This document shows, piece by piece, positions 24,723 to 36,644 of a stretch of DNA of 64,000 nt. How positions within the stretch are numbered: position 1 is the first letter of the stretch; every line of letters begins with the position of its first letter. Position numbers and translations under genes: made by a program. Origin of the DNA: Crocodylus rhombifer. Its lineage: Eukaryota > Chordata > Crocodylia > Crocodylidae. The DNA lies in contig JAVSML010025234.1 of the NCBI GenBank assembly GCA_038503035.1, positions 1 to 64,000 of the forward strand, in the 5' to 3' direction. The notes beneath the pieces are model-generated. The model worked only from the letters and a program-made list of their open reading frames with translations, was not told the DNA's origin and made no database searches.

Positions 24723-25689
24723 GATTGATGAATCCACTGCAGCTGACATGAACTGAGCTGGATCTTCTAGCTCCAGTGGACTAGTTCTAGAGATTAGGAT
24801 AGTAATAAATAGGCTCATCTACTTCTGTAAAGAGCAAGCAGTCACTAGAGGGAAACATGCTCTGGGTTACAGATACAAAGCTAAGGTTCTACTGACGCTC
24901 ATCAAAGATCCCAGGGTACTTTTCACAACAGTATAGATGTTAGTCCTGGAGTCTTGTACAAATCCCTATTAAGGTAATTACATTTGCCTAATACACAGAG
25001 ACAGGAAAAGATAGCCAAGAAAAGATTAGGGTTATCTGCCTCTTACATGACTCAGGCAAACGAAAGAGGCTTTGGAGGCTGCAGTCTATGTTGCTGTGTT
25101 TTAATGAGGGAATTGCTGTGTTTTGGTTTACTCTGGAAGCTGGAAGCTTTTGTGATTGAACAAGAAACTGTGTCCTGAAGCAGAGACTCAAAAGGCGTGT
25201 AAGTATGTAACTGGGGAGTGAACTCAACCCCCACCATATCCCTTTGCAGTTGCAACAGTCCTCTTCCTAGGTTCCCACTGAAATGGTGGTGTACTATCAC
25301 TGCACTGTGGCATTACACCCAGACAGGGTTCCTTTGAGATGGGTAGAGCAATCCCTAAATACCAGAGCTGCCAGGGAATCATGCTTTTATCCTGTGACAA
25401 ATTCTGATGAAAACAATTTTGAGCTTTTGTTTAAAAATCTGCAAATATAAAAACTTTAGGGGAGTTGGCAACCCCAAGCCAAAATTTTGGTTGGCTGGGC
25501 AACATGTCTGCCCAAATCAGCTGAACTGTTTCATTTGTCTGTCCTCCCCAGAATTAATTATTGGAGAAAAACCTTGAAAAAATGTTATTAAAAACTGAGA
25601 TTCTCTGTGGATCCAACCTAAGGCATGTATTAGTTAAAGGAAAAAAAATCACAGCCTGGCTGACAGTTAAACTGAACGCAGGGTAAGGG

Positions 25690-25856
25690 TGCACCTCATA
25701 GACCAACTAAATCAGAGATGTATATATTTCTATAAGCAATACCTTACTTCATCAGGTGCATCAAATGCACTTCGTCTTATTTAACCTAGAAGGTGCAACT
25801 CTACATTGCCTTGTCTGACTACAGACTAACACGACTAACTCTCTCTCTCTCTGCTC
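25690..25856. repeat. Copy of the same interspersed family with CT microsatellite tail
   Basis: TGCACCTCATAGACCAACTAAATCAGAGATG...CTTCATCAGGTGCATCAAATGCAC and ACTACAGACTAACACGACTAAC followed by a CT run at 25839-25853. The motifs are typical of the GACCAACACGGCTAC-type end. Confidence 0.55.
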
Positions 25857-25913
25857 ATAGTTATACTGAAACAACTTTCAAGTGTAGACTAGGCTTTGGT
25901 TAAAGCTCTAGAG

Positions 25914-26182
25914 CAAGGGTGAAAAACTCATCTGAGCTGCCTGGCTAGATCTGAAGCCCTCCTCATGGACTGGATCCAGACCCCGTGGTGATGCTGGGGT
26001 GAGCAGTGGGATAATGCAGCCATCATTCACATCCCCTACTGCCCAAAAACATGCCCAGTATGGCTCCACAGTGGCAAACTGGTGGCAGGCCCACTCCCAC
26101 TCACCCTGCCCCTCTGGGAGCCACAAAGACTGGATGAAATGGCTTGAGGGATGAAATCCAGCCTGTGGATTCCCCACCCCTG
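25914..26182. mobile_element. hAT-like element, 269 bp
   Basis: Starts CAAGGGTGAAAAACTC, ends TCCCCACCCCTG, with internal GGATCCAGACC and GAAATCCAGCCTGTGG blocks. The flanking octamers CTCTAGAG and CTCTTGAA agree at six of eight positions. Confidence 0.75.
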
Positions 26183-26256
26183 CTCTTGAAATGAAAATAG
26201 TATTATTTGCCACTAGTAATGTTATCTGAACTGCCAGAGAAACAATGATTTTTTCT

Positions 26257-26615
26257 GATATCTTTTATTGAACCAACTGTACAGCTGGGAGAGCTGCTGG
26301 ACAAGCCAGGAAGGGCACTTTATGCCCTAAAGCAGGGGTTGCCAATGTTTTTCGGCAGAGTGCCAAAAATGCCCGCAACCTTGACTTGTAAGATGTTGGC
26401 ATGCCAGGGGCAAACGGCGGGGGAGCCACAAGGGGCCTGATCCTTGTGGCAATGCAGCCTAGCCCATTCCCTGCCATCCTCCCCAAGGCGTGCGTGCCAA
26501 GCAAAATGCCTTCACATGCCACACTCTGGCACCCGTGCCTGTGGTTGCCTACCCCTGCCCTAAAGCTTGTCCAACAGCTCTCCCAACTCTACAGTTGATC
26601 CAATAAAAGGATCTC
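26257..26615. repeat. Palindromic repeat with TTTTATTGGACCAAC-type arms, split by a hAT
   Basis: The left arm (26257-26306) and right arm (26565-26615) are about 50 bp each and inverted: TCTTTTATTGAACCAACTGT...GAGCTGCTGGACAAGC versus GCTTGTCCAACAGCTCTCCC...CCAATAAAAGGATC. The hAT at 26333-26557 lies between them. Related arms occur near 12080, 42100 and 46920, so this is an interspersed family of reptile genomes. Confidence 0.78.
26333..26557. mobile_element. Non-autonomous hAT, 225 bp, perfect 8-bp TSD
   Basis: Termini CAGGGGTTGCCAA and TTGCCTACCCCTG, flanked by identical CCCTAAAG at 26325-26332 and 26558-26565. It belongs to the same family as the 40.2-kb element (AGTGCCAAAAA and GATGTTGGCATGCC blocks) and is inserted into the centre of a palindromic repeat. 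Confidence 0.92.
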
Positions 26616-27911
26616 AGACAATGCAATAATATGCCTCTCAGATATTGCTTGGACCATCCTGACTACAGCAATGCTCCAACTTACTGAGCTGCCTGCACGT
26701 TCAAAGGGAAATCTGTCCCCTCACATTTTGCCGCAAATACTTGGCACGGGAGGCAGGGCCCATCTGGTTTACTTCTCACACTCTAGACAAGTTAATGGCT
26801 CCCTTTATCAAGAACAGGCAGAGGAGAGCCTGAAATCTTAACAGCCACTGTGGTCACAGCTCTGACACTGCACGGAGCACAGCAGATACTTATCAGTTAT
26901 CACAGCCATTAGCTGGATATGACACTGGGTTTTTTTCCTCCCCAGAATGCTGACAGGGTGGAAGAGAAATTTCCAAGGGCTCAGCAGGTCCAGTGTAGGG
27001 GGCTTAGATGTAACACAAGATTGTGTCTGTCCTGCCTGTCACAGAGGGGTTAGACATCATGTCCCCACTGCTCTCAGGCAACACAGCAATAAAGCCACTC
27101 TAGGGATGTGCCCCCACAGCAACTCTGCATCTGTCATGATTGAGAGCAGCTGTGGGGAGCACCCAGGAGTGGCACATGCAAGCAAGAGAAGGGGCTTGCT
27201 AGGAAGTGCCCCTTTCTAAAGGCACCAGAGAGAAAGTGTCAATGCACCCAAGAGGATTGAGGTGCTCCCACACCCCACTATCACTACCAAAAGGCAGCAG
27301 CCCCTGCCATGGGACATGACAACCCAGAGAAGTTCTCCGAGGAAGACTGGGCAGCTACATTCAGTCACCCCACACCTATATGAAGAAGCCAGTCCACTAG
27401 GATAGGTGTCTGTGGACACAGCTCAGGATCCTAAATCACCTATAGGGGAGGTTAGGGAGAGCAGCTGAAAGTTCACAAGCCTGCTGAAGTGGCTTGATTT
27501 TATGTATCTCCCCTTAAATTAAACCAGCAAAACCCAAGCACCTTTGAGTTCTGGGTCCTAAGCAGCTTTTGAGACCAACTACCCTATTATTCTGATTACA
27601 CATCTATCTTTCCTTTTTCTCCAAAAAAGCCATAAAATCATACATGGGGTCAAGCACTGGCAGTATTTAGTGAAGGCAATACAAGTCAGAGTGTTTTTCA
27701 ATTTTTATGCTAGCCTTCTTAGTGAATTTAACCCCTTGCAGTCCTGTTTTAGATTACTGGACTTTCCTATGGGATTTGGTAATGACAATAATAATTCCAG
27801 GACTTTATATGCAGTTGTTCACTATTATTCAGGGAAAAACCTGAAATTTCCACTTTAATTGGAGCCGAAAATGTAGGGGCAACTGATAATCCAAACAATG
27901 CACCATATTGG

Positions 27912-28098
27912 TAGGAGCGGGCAATTATTTCAGGTGGAGGGCCACTTACTGAGTTTTGGCAAGCCACCGAGGGCCACATGACAGGCAGCCAGGGGCAGAT
28001 AAATATTAATTTTCTAAATTTTTCAGGGGCCCCACAGGCCAGATAGAGTGGCCTGGCGGGCCGCATCCAGCCCGCGAGCCACATTTTGCCCACCTCTG
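27912..28098. mobile_element. Short hAT-like element, 187 bp
   Basis: A second copy of the 7296-7473 family in the same orientation, with ends TAGGAGCGGGCAA and TTGCCCACCTCTG and a GGCAGATAAATATTAATTTTC core. No clear target duplication is left. It lies 230 bp from REEP1 exon 2. Confidence 0.85.
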
Positions 28099-28329
28099 GT
28101 ATAAGGGAACTATGTAGGAGCTAAATCAACATTTCAAATGGCACATCAAGTCAATGGCAAAACTAGGAGCAGAAACCAAGTCTCCTGAGTTCAGTATTGT
28201 AACCAGGCTGTCAGGTCACCTTGCCCGTAAGCTAGGTTTCCATCAGCCCAGGTTCACCACAGTACAGGCAAGTAGAATGAGCAGCAACCATAAACAATAC
28301 ATACCCCAGAAACAATCCCCATTACTTAC

Positions 28330-28402
28330 ATATTCCTTAATATCCTTTGATTTTACAGCCTTGTAGGAATAATACGCAGGGTAAAGAGTGCCGAATATGA
28401 GC
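28330..28402 (-). CDS. REEP1: REEP1 exon 2 (residues 11-35)
   Basis: The acceptor is a T-rich tract ending in CAG just right of 28402; the donor GTAAGTAA follows 28330. The exon opens with the last base of codon 11 and then 24 codons, including [18 protein letters not shown] and ending KDIKEY. This is the rest of the first hydrophobic hairpin segment of the TB2/DP1/HVA22 domain, which inserts into the outer leaflet of the [15 protein letters not shown] is a hallmark of the family. Length and phase match the human exon as I remember it. The preceding exon, which should supply the start Met and about ten residues (MVSWIISRLV in the family), is not visible to the right within the window. Confidence 0.97.
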
Positions 28403-30509
28403 CTGAAACAAAACAGAAATGGAGTGAATTGATTTTCTGTCACAGGGCAGTATTTTTTCCTTCTGTTCACTGCATTTTTTGAAGCTGCAGAAAGCATCAG
28501 GATTTGATTTGGAACCAGTGTTACAGCGCAGGATTCATGCTGCATCATTGACTATAATGCCATTGGCATAAATAGGAGGCACAATGAGACTTAAATTCCT
28601 TTCCCCTTTTAGAGCAAATTCAGTGGCTGCAACTTTTGCGGCTGTTACATTGAACAGACCCAGCCCAAAGGAACCTGTCAGAGAGGTTCCACCTAAGTGT
28701 AAAAATGCAGCAGAACAAACCAACAGGAAAACATACATCTGATTTGAAAATAATCTCCCACGACACAGCAAAGAGGGTATGCCACGTGTTTGAGGAAACC
28801 CTTTCTCTCAAATACCCACGCCCTGCTCCAAAATGTTGGCAGGTGAGAAGACAAAATGGATCTGACTGCATTAAGAGCTGGACCCTGGACCGAGAGCTGT
28901 GTAGGAGGAGCCCTGCACCCTTCTGTTGAATCCACTGGGTGCAGGTATCTGACCACATAAATCTGACTGCAGGACTACATATAGCTGAAAAATCCCAACC
29001 TCTCAGGTTTGCTTTTCGGTACGGGAGAGACCCTCAGGTTCAAAAGTCACATCACAGTAAAGTAAAAGAATCTGTAACTTACACATAAATCCTTTCAGAC
29101 TAAAAGCAAATTAATTTTTATACAAACTCCTTCCTGTCCCGCTGTTGTTTGTGCAGCTTGTTCCTTTGATCATTTCTTTCAATCTGGGCCACAAAAAAAC
29201 CCCAGTCAGTTCCACACTTGTTCTCAGTCCATTACACTCTCTGGTGGCACTGACACTGTGATGCTTGCACTAAAACCCCCAAAGGGAAATGCTTATTGGC
29301 TTAAAAGTACCTGTTTCCATTGGATTTCTCTTTCATTTCAGGTAAACATTTCCTGTGGTCTTAGGGATGGAAAATCTCATTGTTTCAATACCCAAATGGC
29401 CTGCCATTGTCTTTTCCATTTTGCTAATTGTTTGACAGCCAAGAGCCTCATAATTACATTTATATCCATTACATGCATGAGATATTAAAAATGTACACTC
29501 CCATATGCAATGCACCATTGCACTTCCTAAAGCTGCTCTCAAGAAGGCATTTAGAAGAGAATGGGGTGATACTGCGTCTTGATTTGCAAAGCAGTGACCA
29601 AGGACAATTTGCTTGCTATTCATCATGCTTACTGTAGCATAACTTAGCAAAACCCAAAGCACAAAGCAGACTTCAAAGACTTAGCCACAGACTCAGTATT
29701 TTGCTGAGGTTTTTTGCTGGCTTCTGCTGGAAATAGTGAACATAGGCATTATTTCACTCATCAGGGATGTCCGCATGCAGGGATTAGGCAGTATATTCAG
29801 AGAGAAGATTCTGGGAAACCACGCTCATTGTTCTCCCTTGAAATATCTTCACACACACAGGGATGCTGTTTCAGGCAGGGGAGGCACGCAGACAATGGTC
29901 TGGTATCTACCCTGCCTTCTGACTGGATCCTGCTGTCACTGCAGTTCACAGCAAAACTTCCACTGAGAGTCGTGCTAGAAAGTCTGGTCCTACGTCAAGA
30001 ATCAATGCTAAAAAAAGCAGAGTTCTGCCCAGGTTTGAAAAAACAACCCTGGGAGTGAATCATATGTTTGGCCTTATTTATGAAAGTGCCACATCTCTGT
30101 CCCATTCTACTTTCCTCCCCCCAGGCTGGCTGCTATCTCATGCTCTTGGTTTCCCACTAATAAATTCCAGCAGCTGATGATTTAGATTTTCTTCCTCACT
30201 TTATGCTAATAACAGAAACCAAGGAAGTTGTCTATAGGGTCAAGTGAGTTTACAGGATCACTGGAACACAGCTCTATGCATAAGTGTATACAGTACACAT
30301 GTACGCTTACTGGCACATTTATGGCAAACACTTGGAAAGTCTCCTGTAAGGGGAAGAAATCCCTCACTACTTTTTTATATGCAGGCCCAGGGATGCCTAT
30401 TGGGCTGCTGTGCCCTATCAGTATGGATTATGTAATGCTTTTTTAGTTTTTCCCTGGCAGTGCAGGATGTGTGAGAGCATGGCCACGTTGCTGCTGTAGA
30501 CCAGACACT

Positions 30510-30650
30510 GGGTGAGAAGATCTGAGTTCTCTCCCTGCGTTCCCAACTTGCTGTGGGGCCCTGAGTAAATGCCTGGCCCTCTCTCAGGCTCAGTCTCTCA
30601 ACAGCAAAATGGAAATAAGGGATATTTACCTGTTTTTTGTAAACCCTTCT
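30510..30650 (-). repeat. MIR-like ancient SINE fragment
   Basis: Reverse-orientation core: GGTGAGAAGATCTGAGTTCTCTCCC, CAACTTGCTGTGGGGCCC, CTCAGGCTCAGTCTCTCAACAGCAAAATGG. Confidence 0.65.
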
Positions 30651-30921
30651 GAGTTTGGTGGGTATGAGCTATTGTACAAGCCTGACTCAAAGTTTAGGTA
30701 GGTCACTGTTTTCACTGGGCTTTGTTTCAGGCACCTTAGGTATGAAACATTTAATTTATATGCACTCATTTTTCTATCTTTCCTCCTCAAATCCTTCCTC
30801 CACAGCTGCTAACAGCACCCCCATGTTCCCCACTTTCCAAACTTCTTGCATGACTAAAATTGTCTTTGATTCTGCCTCTCGCCCATCCAGGCAGTTACCG
30901 AATCGTCCCTTGTGGGCATTG

Positions 30922-31100
30922 TAGAATCATAGAAAAGCAGGGCTGGATCCTGCTCATGGCAGGATTCTCCTTTTCTAAACCATCCTAATAAAGCATTTGC
31001 CCAACAAACCTGTTCTTAAAAACCTTGCAAATGACCCTCACACGCAACCAGGCACAATGGCAGGAACATCAAAAACACCTACCTTACCACAGGTAAAGCA
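30922..31100 (-). mobile_element. CR1 3' scrap
   Basis: TAGAATCATAGAAAAGCAGGGCTGG is the standard amniote CR1 3' end read on the minus strand. About 150 bp of weakly similar sequence follows. Confidence 0.65.
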
Positions 31101-31506
31101 GGGAGATGAGGGCACTGCCAATATCCTGCCACTGCAAGGACAGGAAGGATTTTGTTAACCTCATTCCTTTCTCTCTGTTTCTCTGCCTAAACCAACGTAC
31201 AGGCCAGTCACCATTCACCTGCCTGGATTGCTTCTAATCTCTCTATCTTGCTGTCCAGCCAGCATGCAGCAGCTAAATCCTCTTTCTTCCCTGCTGCTTC
31301 AACCACAGGGCTCAACCCTTGACAGCCAAATCAAGTTTAAGAGTCTCATCTGTGCTTCCAAGTGTCAGAAAATGCTGCTCTTAGACTTCTATCCTGGACT
31401 CTTATTATATCTCATAATTGCTGGAACTGACTAGGAGCCCTCAATCTCAGGCCTCCAACAGTCTGGAACTGACGACATCCTGCCAATTTCAAGACCGCTA
31501 TTAGAG

Positions 31507-32700
31507 CAGAGGTGGGCAATTATTTCGGCTGGCAGCCCACTTAACAGGTTTTGGTGAGCTGTTGAGGGGTGCACACATAAAATCTTTTAAAAAATATCAT
31601 TTTAACAAATTATAGATAAACTAAAAATAATCAAACATCTACTATAATATATTTTAGCTTTGTTCTGAGTCCTGTTTTTTGAGTAATGTATATAGAGGCG
31701 GTTGTATAATAGTTTAAAATAAAGTCTTATTCTTGTATATCATGTGGGAGGGTGGGATGCATGTGGGGGGTGAGGCATGGGTGTGTGTACGTGTGTGTGG
31801 GGGGGTATGTGTGGGGGATGGAAGGTGTGCATGTGTGGGGGGCTGCCCGTGGGGTATGTCCCACGAGCTGGTCGGGAGTGAGGAGAAAGGGGCAGGGGGC
31901 ATGTGCAGCAGAGCTCGTTCAGGTGGTGCAATGCACGTACAGGTACGATCCATCCTCTCCCCCCCGCATCTGACCGACAGATACACCCATGGTGCTCTGC
32001 ATGGAGCTGTGCCTCGCCCGCTCCCACCAAAGGCAGACTGCGCTGCACTCTGCTGTGCTGCACTCCCACCTGTACCTGGCCCATGCGTGCCAACACCACG
32101 GTCCTGGCCCTAGCCAGCATGCACAATGCTGCTGTTGCAGCTGCCCAGGTACCACCTCCAGCATCACCTTCTCCTTCTGTCCCTGCAGTGCCACTCTGGG
32201 CAGCAAGTAGCTCGGGGAAGGACAGTGGCCATGGTGGTGCGAGCCAGGCTCCGTGTGCCCAATCAGGCATGATGAGTAGCTACCTGCACACAGCCAAGTG
32301 GAAGGTGGCCAGAAGCTGGAGCCTTGAGCAGTGGGGCAGAAGCCACCCAGCTGCAGCTTTCCCCCCCGAGCACATGCTGCTCAGCACCTGTCCCCCTAGC
32401 TGCTGCTGCTTCCCCATACTACCTGCTGCCTGGAGGAGCACAGCAGAGGCAGGAGGAGATGCACAAGGAGCCACTGGAGGTAGGGGAAGCCGAGCACTAC
32501 CCTGACGGCTGCAGCAGCAGAACTGTGCGTATTGGCTGGGGCCGTGGCTAGGGTGGTGCCTTGACATGCACAGGGTGGGCATAGGCAGGAGCAGGGGGGG
32601 CTCGGCTCCATGCAGAACACTACGGGAGCAGCCACAGGCTGGATACAATCAATTGGCACACCAGATCTGGCTGGTGGGCCATATTTTGCCCACTGTATTG
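31507..32700. mobile_element. Larger non-autonomous hAT-like element, about 1.2 kb
   Basis: The left end CAGAGGTGGGCAATTATTTCGGCTGGCAGCCCACTT and right end GGCTGGTGGGCCATATTTTGCCCACTG match the terminal regions of the 7.3- and 27.9-kb elements. The flanks TATTAGAG (31499-31506) and GTATAGAG (32703-32710) are a plausible decayed duplication. The interior has an AT-rich left part, a G/GT-rich stretch (31741-31860) and GC-rich sequence partly shared with 58.7-59.7 kb. No transposase was seen; the frames of 95-200 codons are low-complexity. Confidence 0.75.
31741..31865 (+). repeat. G/GT-rich low-complexity tract
   Basis: Multiple G-runs of three to seven separated by short GT/AT spacers (GTGGGAGGGTGGGATG..., GTGTGGGGGGGTATGTGTGGGGG). 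It lies in the 31.5-kb hAT-like element; guanine quadruplexes are possible on this strand. Confidence 0.8.
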
Positions 32701-33299
32701 TTGTATAGAGGCACCAGGGTAAGTGCATAGCCTTTCTTCCAGTCCCCAGACTAAGCACTTAAATGGACTACTTGCTCCAAATCAGTTAAGACTATATGAG
32801 GGAAAGGCCCATGTGTCACTGTGGACAGCTCAGTAGAGCTGCCTGCTCCAGACGGCCCCGTGTGGGCTGTGAGCACCTGCAGCGGGGAGCGCCGACCATA
32901 GGGCAGGCGAGGGGACACTTTTCCCCACGCTCAGCACCAGCTTCTTCCCTGCTGGCAAGCAGGAGGTTGTAGCTATGCGCTGCCCCCAGCCTGTACCCCA
33001 GGGCTGGGGGGCACTGGGTGTGAATGGGCGGGGAGTCAGCGGGAGCACAGGGCCCACACCAGTGTCCCAGGGCCAGTGCCGGCAGGGCCCAGAGCAGGGT
33101 GGTAGGAGCATGAGGTCCCCTCCCTGCTGGTGCAGCCCAGCCTGGCTCCACAGACCCTTGCCAGCCTGTGCCCTGCTTTGGGCCCCACCAGTGCTGGCCC
33201 TGGGACATTGATCCCAAGACACTGCGACGCTGGTCCCAAGATGGCGACCAGGGGGCAGGGCACCTGTCAAGGGGTGGGGCATCTGTCAAGGGGCAGGTC

Positions 33300-33373
33300 T
33301 ACCCATGCGGCCCTCCACAGCCTGCCAAAACTGGGTAAGAGGCCCTCCGCTGAAAATAATTGCCCGCCTCTGC
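33300..33373. mobile_element. End fragment of the same hAT-like family
   Basis: GCCCTCCACAGCCTGCCAAAACTGGGTAAGAGGCCCTCCGCTGAAAATAATTGCCCGCCTCTG is the reverse complement of the left end of the 27.9-kb element. The matching other end was not identified; the GC-rich sequence at 32816-33300 may be its interior. Confidence 0.7.
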
Positions 33374-33599
33374 CTCACCAGCATATTTCTGGGTTTGGAG
33401 TGTGCAGACAGGAGAGAGCAAGGGGGTGTGCTTGGGGGTGTGCAAGGGGGGAGCCATCTCAGTGAAGGAAGGCTGGTGCCAGGAAGTGGACATGCCTGTA
33501 AGGCAGTGAACTGGGCACTCCCACCTGCTTTCTCATAACAACAGAACCAGAATACATTTAAGACCAATACACAGACCTAGTTGTCTATACAACAAATTG

Positions 33600-33870
33600 T
33601 GTACCTGCAGAACCCACTGCCACAAGATAGGATTGAGATCAGGACCTTACTAGGATTCACCATATATTATAACCAGTCACATTAGGTAGGGCTTTTATTA
33701 TTCAAGCCAACACCTAAGCAAGAAGGGAAAGGAAGAAATTTCCCACGCAAAAAGGTTACTCCAGTACAACATTTCCTGCACCTTCCTCTGAAGCAGCCAA
33801 TACTGCTCACTCTCAGACACTGGACACTGGACTAAGCAGACCACAGGTCTGATCTGATGCAGTATGTGCT
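33600..33870 (+). mobile_element. Old CR1/L3-like fragment
   Basis: Shares AACCCACTGCCACAAGATAG and the terminal GGACTAAGCAGACCACAGGTCTGATCTGATGCAGTATG with the 24-kb element, in the same orientation but more eroded. Confidence 0.65.
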
Positions 33871-35394
33871 TGTAACAGGGAGAGAGAGAGGGGGAAGGAA
33901 AAGGTCCTGCTTGCCCTCTCCCCCTTACCAGAGCAGGGGCCAGAGCCCATATCACTTGCTGCCAACACCCTAGGCATGCTGCACACTGTGGTGCCAAGAC
34001 AGCCACACATGCCAAGCCATCAGGGAGCAGAGGGGAAGCCCCATGGCTCCCAGAGAGGGATGGTAGAGGTGGAGGAGCTCCCAATACTATTCCCAGGGCT
34101 TAGCACCAGGCTATGTGGGGCAAGGGATCTGCAGACAGTGTTTGGGGGTGCTCATGTGGTATACCCCATTAGCACCTACAGCGCATGAGCCGGAACTACG
34201 TGAAATTTTGTGGGCCTGAGGCAAGCAGGGGTGATCCCATTCATGTACATGCTACCATTTCCATCAAGTCATGGCGGGTAAGTTGGAAGGTCAAATCAAA
34301 CCCATTGTCCAAGATAGCTGGCAAGCTGACCAGGCCTTAGCAGGGACCTGCTACAGTGCTATATTGCTAATACACCACACTTCAGGGGTCAGCACCTGAC
34401 TTGGGATTAGAAATCAGGCTGTCCTTTTGCCAAGTCATGACCTCTAAGCACTAGACTCGCTGTCACCTTGAGCCTACAGTGACATCCCCATAGGTAGCTG
34501 GCACCCACTGAAGTCAATGTAAAGACTCCCACTGAGTTCAGTGGGTGCTGGGTAGGGGACTCAGAAATACCTTCCAGTGACTCCAATGTGGTTATTCTTG
34601 TGAGTAATTTGACTTGTGTGCATTTGTTGGATCCTTTCTGGTGCTTTAAATACAGGGCTGGAAGCTGTTCACACCACAAACCATGGGAGCTTTGCTCTTC
34701 TGATTGCTGCCTAGAGCTATTTGGGTGACTGGGAGCCTCCTTTCCACATAAATAATGGATGACTCCCTTCACATCAGCCGAGAGCAGCCAAGACTCAAAA
34801 CTTCTGCACTAGTGGAGGGGAATTCACTTGGGAATCACTGAAATATTTTGATCTTCCCAACACATTTGCTGGGCAGCATGTGCGCCTTACCGCCACTAGC
34901 AGCAGCTGAACTGTCTCAGTGCCAGCATTCCTTGCAGAGGCGGCCAACAAGGCTTCCAGTAGGTTTGCAATCATTATTATTAATACTAATTAACATTCAT
35001 GGAGTGTCAGAGATTTGCATAGAGCTTTACAGAGAGCCTGTATATATATAAGGCAGCCCCTAACCCAAGGAGCTGATAGTCTACTAATCTTACAGTCTAA
35101 ATCCGACAGGCATGGAACGTGTAGACAAGCAGCAGAAGGGGTGCAAGAGGGTTAAAGTACAGACAAATGATGGCAGATCATGCTCTCATATTTTAAGACT
35201 TCAGGGAAAGCAGGGGAAGAGGCAGCAGCAGAGACTCAGGGGCTCCAACCAGGTGTTCCCTGGTGGATCATGCGGACAGATTCTTTGTGGCCACTTTGTA
35301 CCAAGGCACTGATCATGAATTGGGCTGTCAGGAGTGCCAGTGAACACAGCCCTGGCAGTCCTCCCCAGTGATCAACACAGTTGACTGGGCACAA

Positions 35395-35560
35395 TGAGCC
35401 CTGCCCCACTGAGCGCCTATACATAGACCCTTGGAAAACTCTGGCTGGAAGCAACTGCAGGAGGTCACATCTAGTCCACAGCCCTCCTCAAGACAGGATC
35501 ATCGCTGCCTAAACCAGCCCAGTCAGGTCCCAGAGAAAGTTCAGTGACCTCCCTGAAACA
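35395..35560 (-). mobile_element. CR1 3' scrap
   Basis: Contains ACTCTGGCTGGAAGCAACTGCAGGAGGTCACATCTAGTCCA and AAGACAGGATCAT, the reverse complement of a CR1 3' untranslated end, without a tail. Confidence 0.6.
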
Positions 35561-36285
35561 CCATCCCTTCTAGAGCTCCCCTGCTCCCTCTGGGGCTGGG
35601 CAGTACCCTGCCACCCGCAGAGCTGGGATGTACCCTGAAGGCACTGCCGGCACTTCAGATGGCACACATTAACATTGACACAGCAGTCAGCCACTTAAAA
35701 TACCTGCCCAATCTCTCTGCTTTGACAGCGCATCCCTTCCACCCTTATCGAAGGGTCACCAGCTTTGACTACAGAACATGCATATCCCAGCACTGCAGAG
35801 ATCAGAGCAGAAAGCAACCCCTCCTCCCCCCCCCCCCAGCTTTTGGCAGAGCAGGCTGCTTTCAAAAGGACTTTCTGCCGTGCTTCATCCAAGGAGGCTT
35901 TGTCCATAATGAGTGACCCCATTAGAACAAGGAGAGCTCCCTTCTTCAGGGCCAGTGTAAGCCAGGAGCTGAGAACGCCTGACTGCGCCTTCAGATTTCA
36001 CTGCAGAGCAGGCAGACTTCAGCTCTCCTGACAAGGGAAACAGCTGGAACCCAGTGGGAGACCCGGCAGCTTTGAACCCCTCCCTACACCCCAGCACACA
36101 AAATATTGCTTGTTCAAGCTGACGCCATGTTTTTCACGGGTGCGGGCACGGACCCCAGACCAAGAGGAAACCATCGATCACATGAACGTGTGAAGAGACA
36201 TGATGGGGGCACAAGGGAAAGGGGTCTTAGTGGCCCTGCCATGTTCTCCCCAGGTCTGTTTCCAGGGTCTGGAAGCTAGAGCTGT

Positions 36286-36342
36286 GCAAGTGTGTGTGTG
36301 CGTGTGTGTGTGCATGTGTGTGCAAGTGTGTGTGTGTGCGCA
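36286..36342. repeat. TG microsatellite, interrupted
   Basis: TG units broken by CG, CATG and CAAG variants. Confidence 0.92.
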
Positions 36343-36644
36343 TCAGGGAGGTGGTCGGGGCAGAGGCAATTTCCTTTACTGTAATGGAGGCAAAAAAAGT
36401 CAATCTGTTTGACAAAGCAACATCCCAGCTTCCCCACAGCTAGCTCCTCTTTAATACAATCCCCATTCTGTAACAGGCGGACACAAGGTCAGGCCACTCA
36501 CCGCAGCTCATGGGAAGAGGGGAAACGAATCTCCAGGATCTGGTGACAGACATTTTACTCTGACTCAGCTCTTACTACACATTCTGAATGCTGATTTATG
36601 GACTGAACACACTGTACCTTTTGCCTCGGATACAGTGGCCAACG

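Larger units (their letters stand above)
23630..28329. other. REEP1: REEP1 intron 2 (4.7 kb)
   Basis: Intron between exons 3 and 2. It contains a MIR-like fragment (about 23740-23840), a CR1 3' end (24060-24722), hAT-like elements (25914-26182, 26333-26557, 27912-28098) and a palindromic repeat split by one of them (26257-26615). The sequence at 24730-25680 and 26620-27900 shows no gene or repeat that I recognise. Confidence 0.88.
3384..28402 (-). other. REEP1: REEP1 gene, partial model (exons 2-6 of an expected 7)
   Basis: Five exons on the minus strand join in the order 28330-28402, 23553-23629, 20445-20565, 19091-19204, 3384-3555 (73, 77, 121, 114 and 172 bp). Every internal boundary is AG/GT. 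Cumulative phases agree with a 32-nt coding exon 1: codon 11 is split between exons 1 and 2, the exon 2/3 junction is phase 0, 3/4 is phase 2, 4/5 and 5/6 are phase 0, and exon 6 ends after the first base of a codon. The product matches REEP1 rather than REEP2-4, because the [17 protein letters not shown] and RSASES segments are REEP1-like. REEP1 is an ER membrane protein with a TB2/DP1/HVA22 domain that shapes tubular ER and binds microtubules and atlastin/spastin; human mutations cause spastic paraplegia 31. Introns 2-5 are about 4.7, 3.0, 1.24 and 15.5 kb. Confidence 0.96.

Noticed and set aside
31740..33290. Many open frames of 95-200 codons in a GC-rich area, considered as a gene or as the REEP1 promoter and exon 1.
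   Set aside because: Within or next to hAT-like elements, low-complexity translation, and no MVSWIIS-type start on the minus strand.
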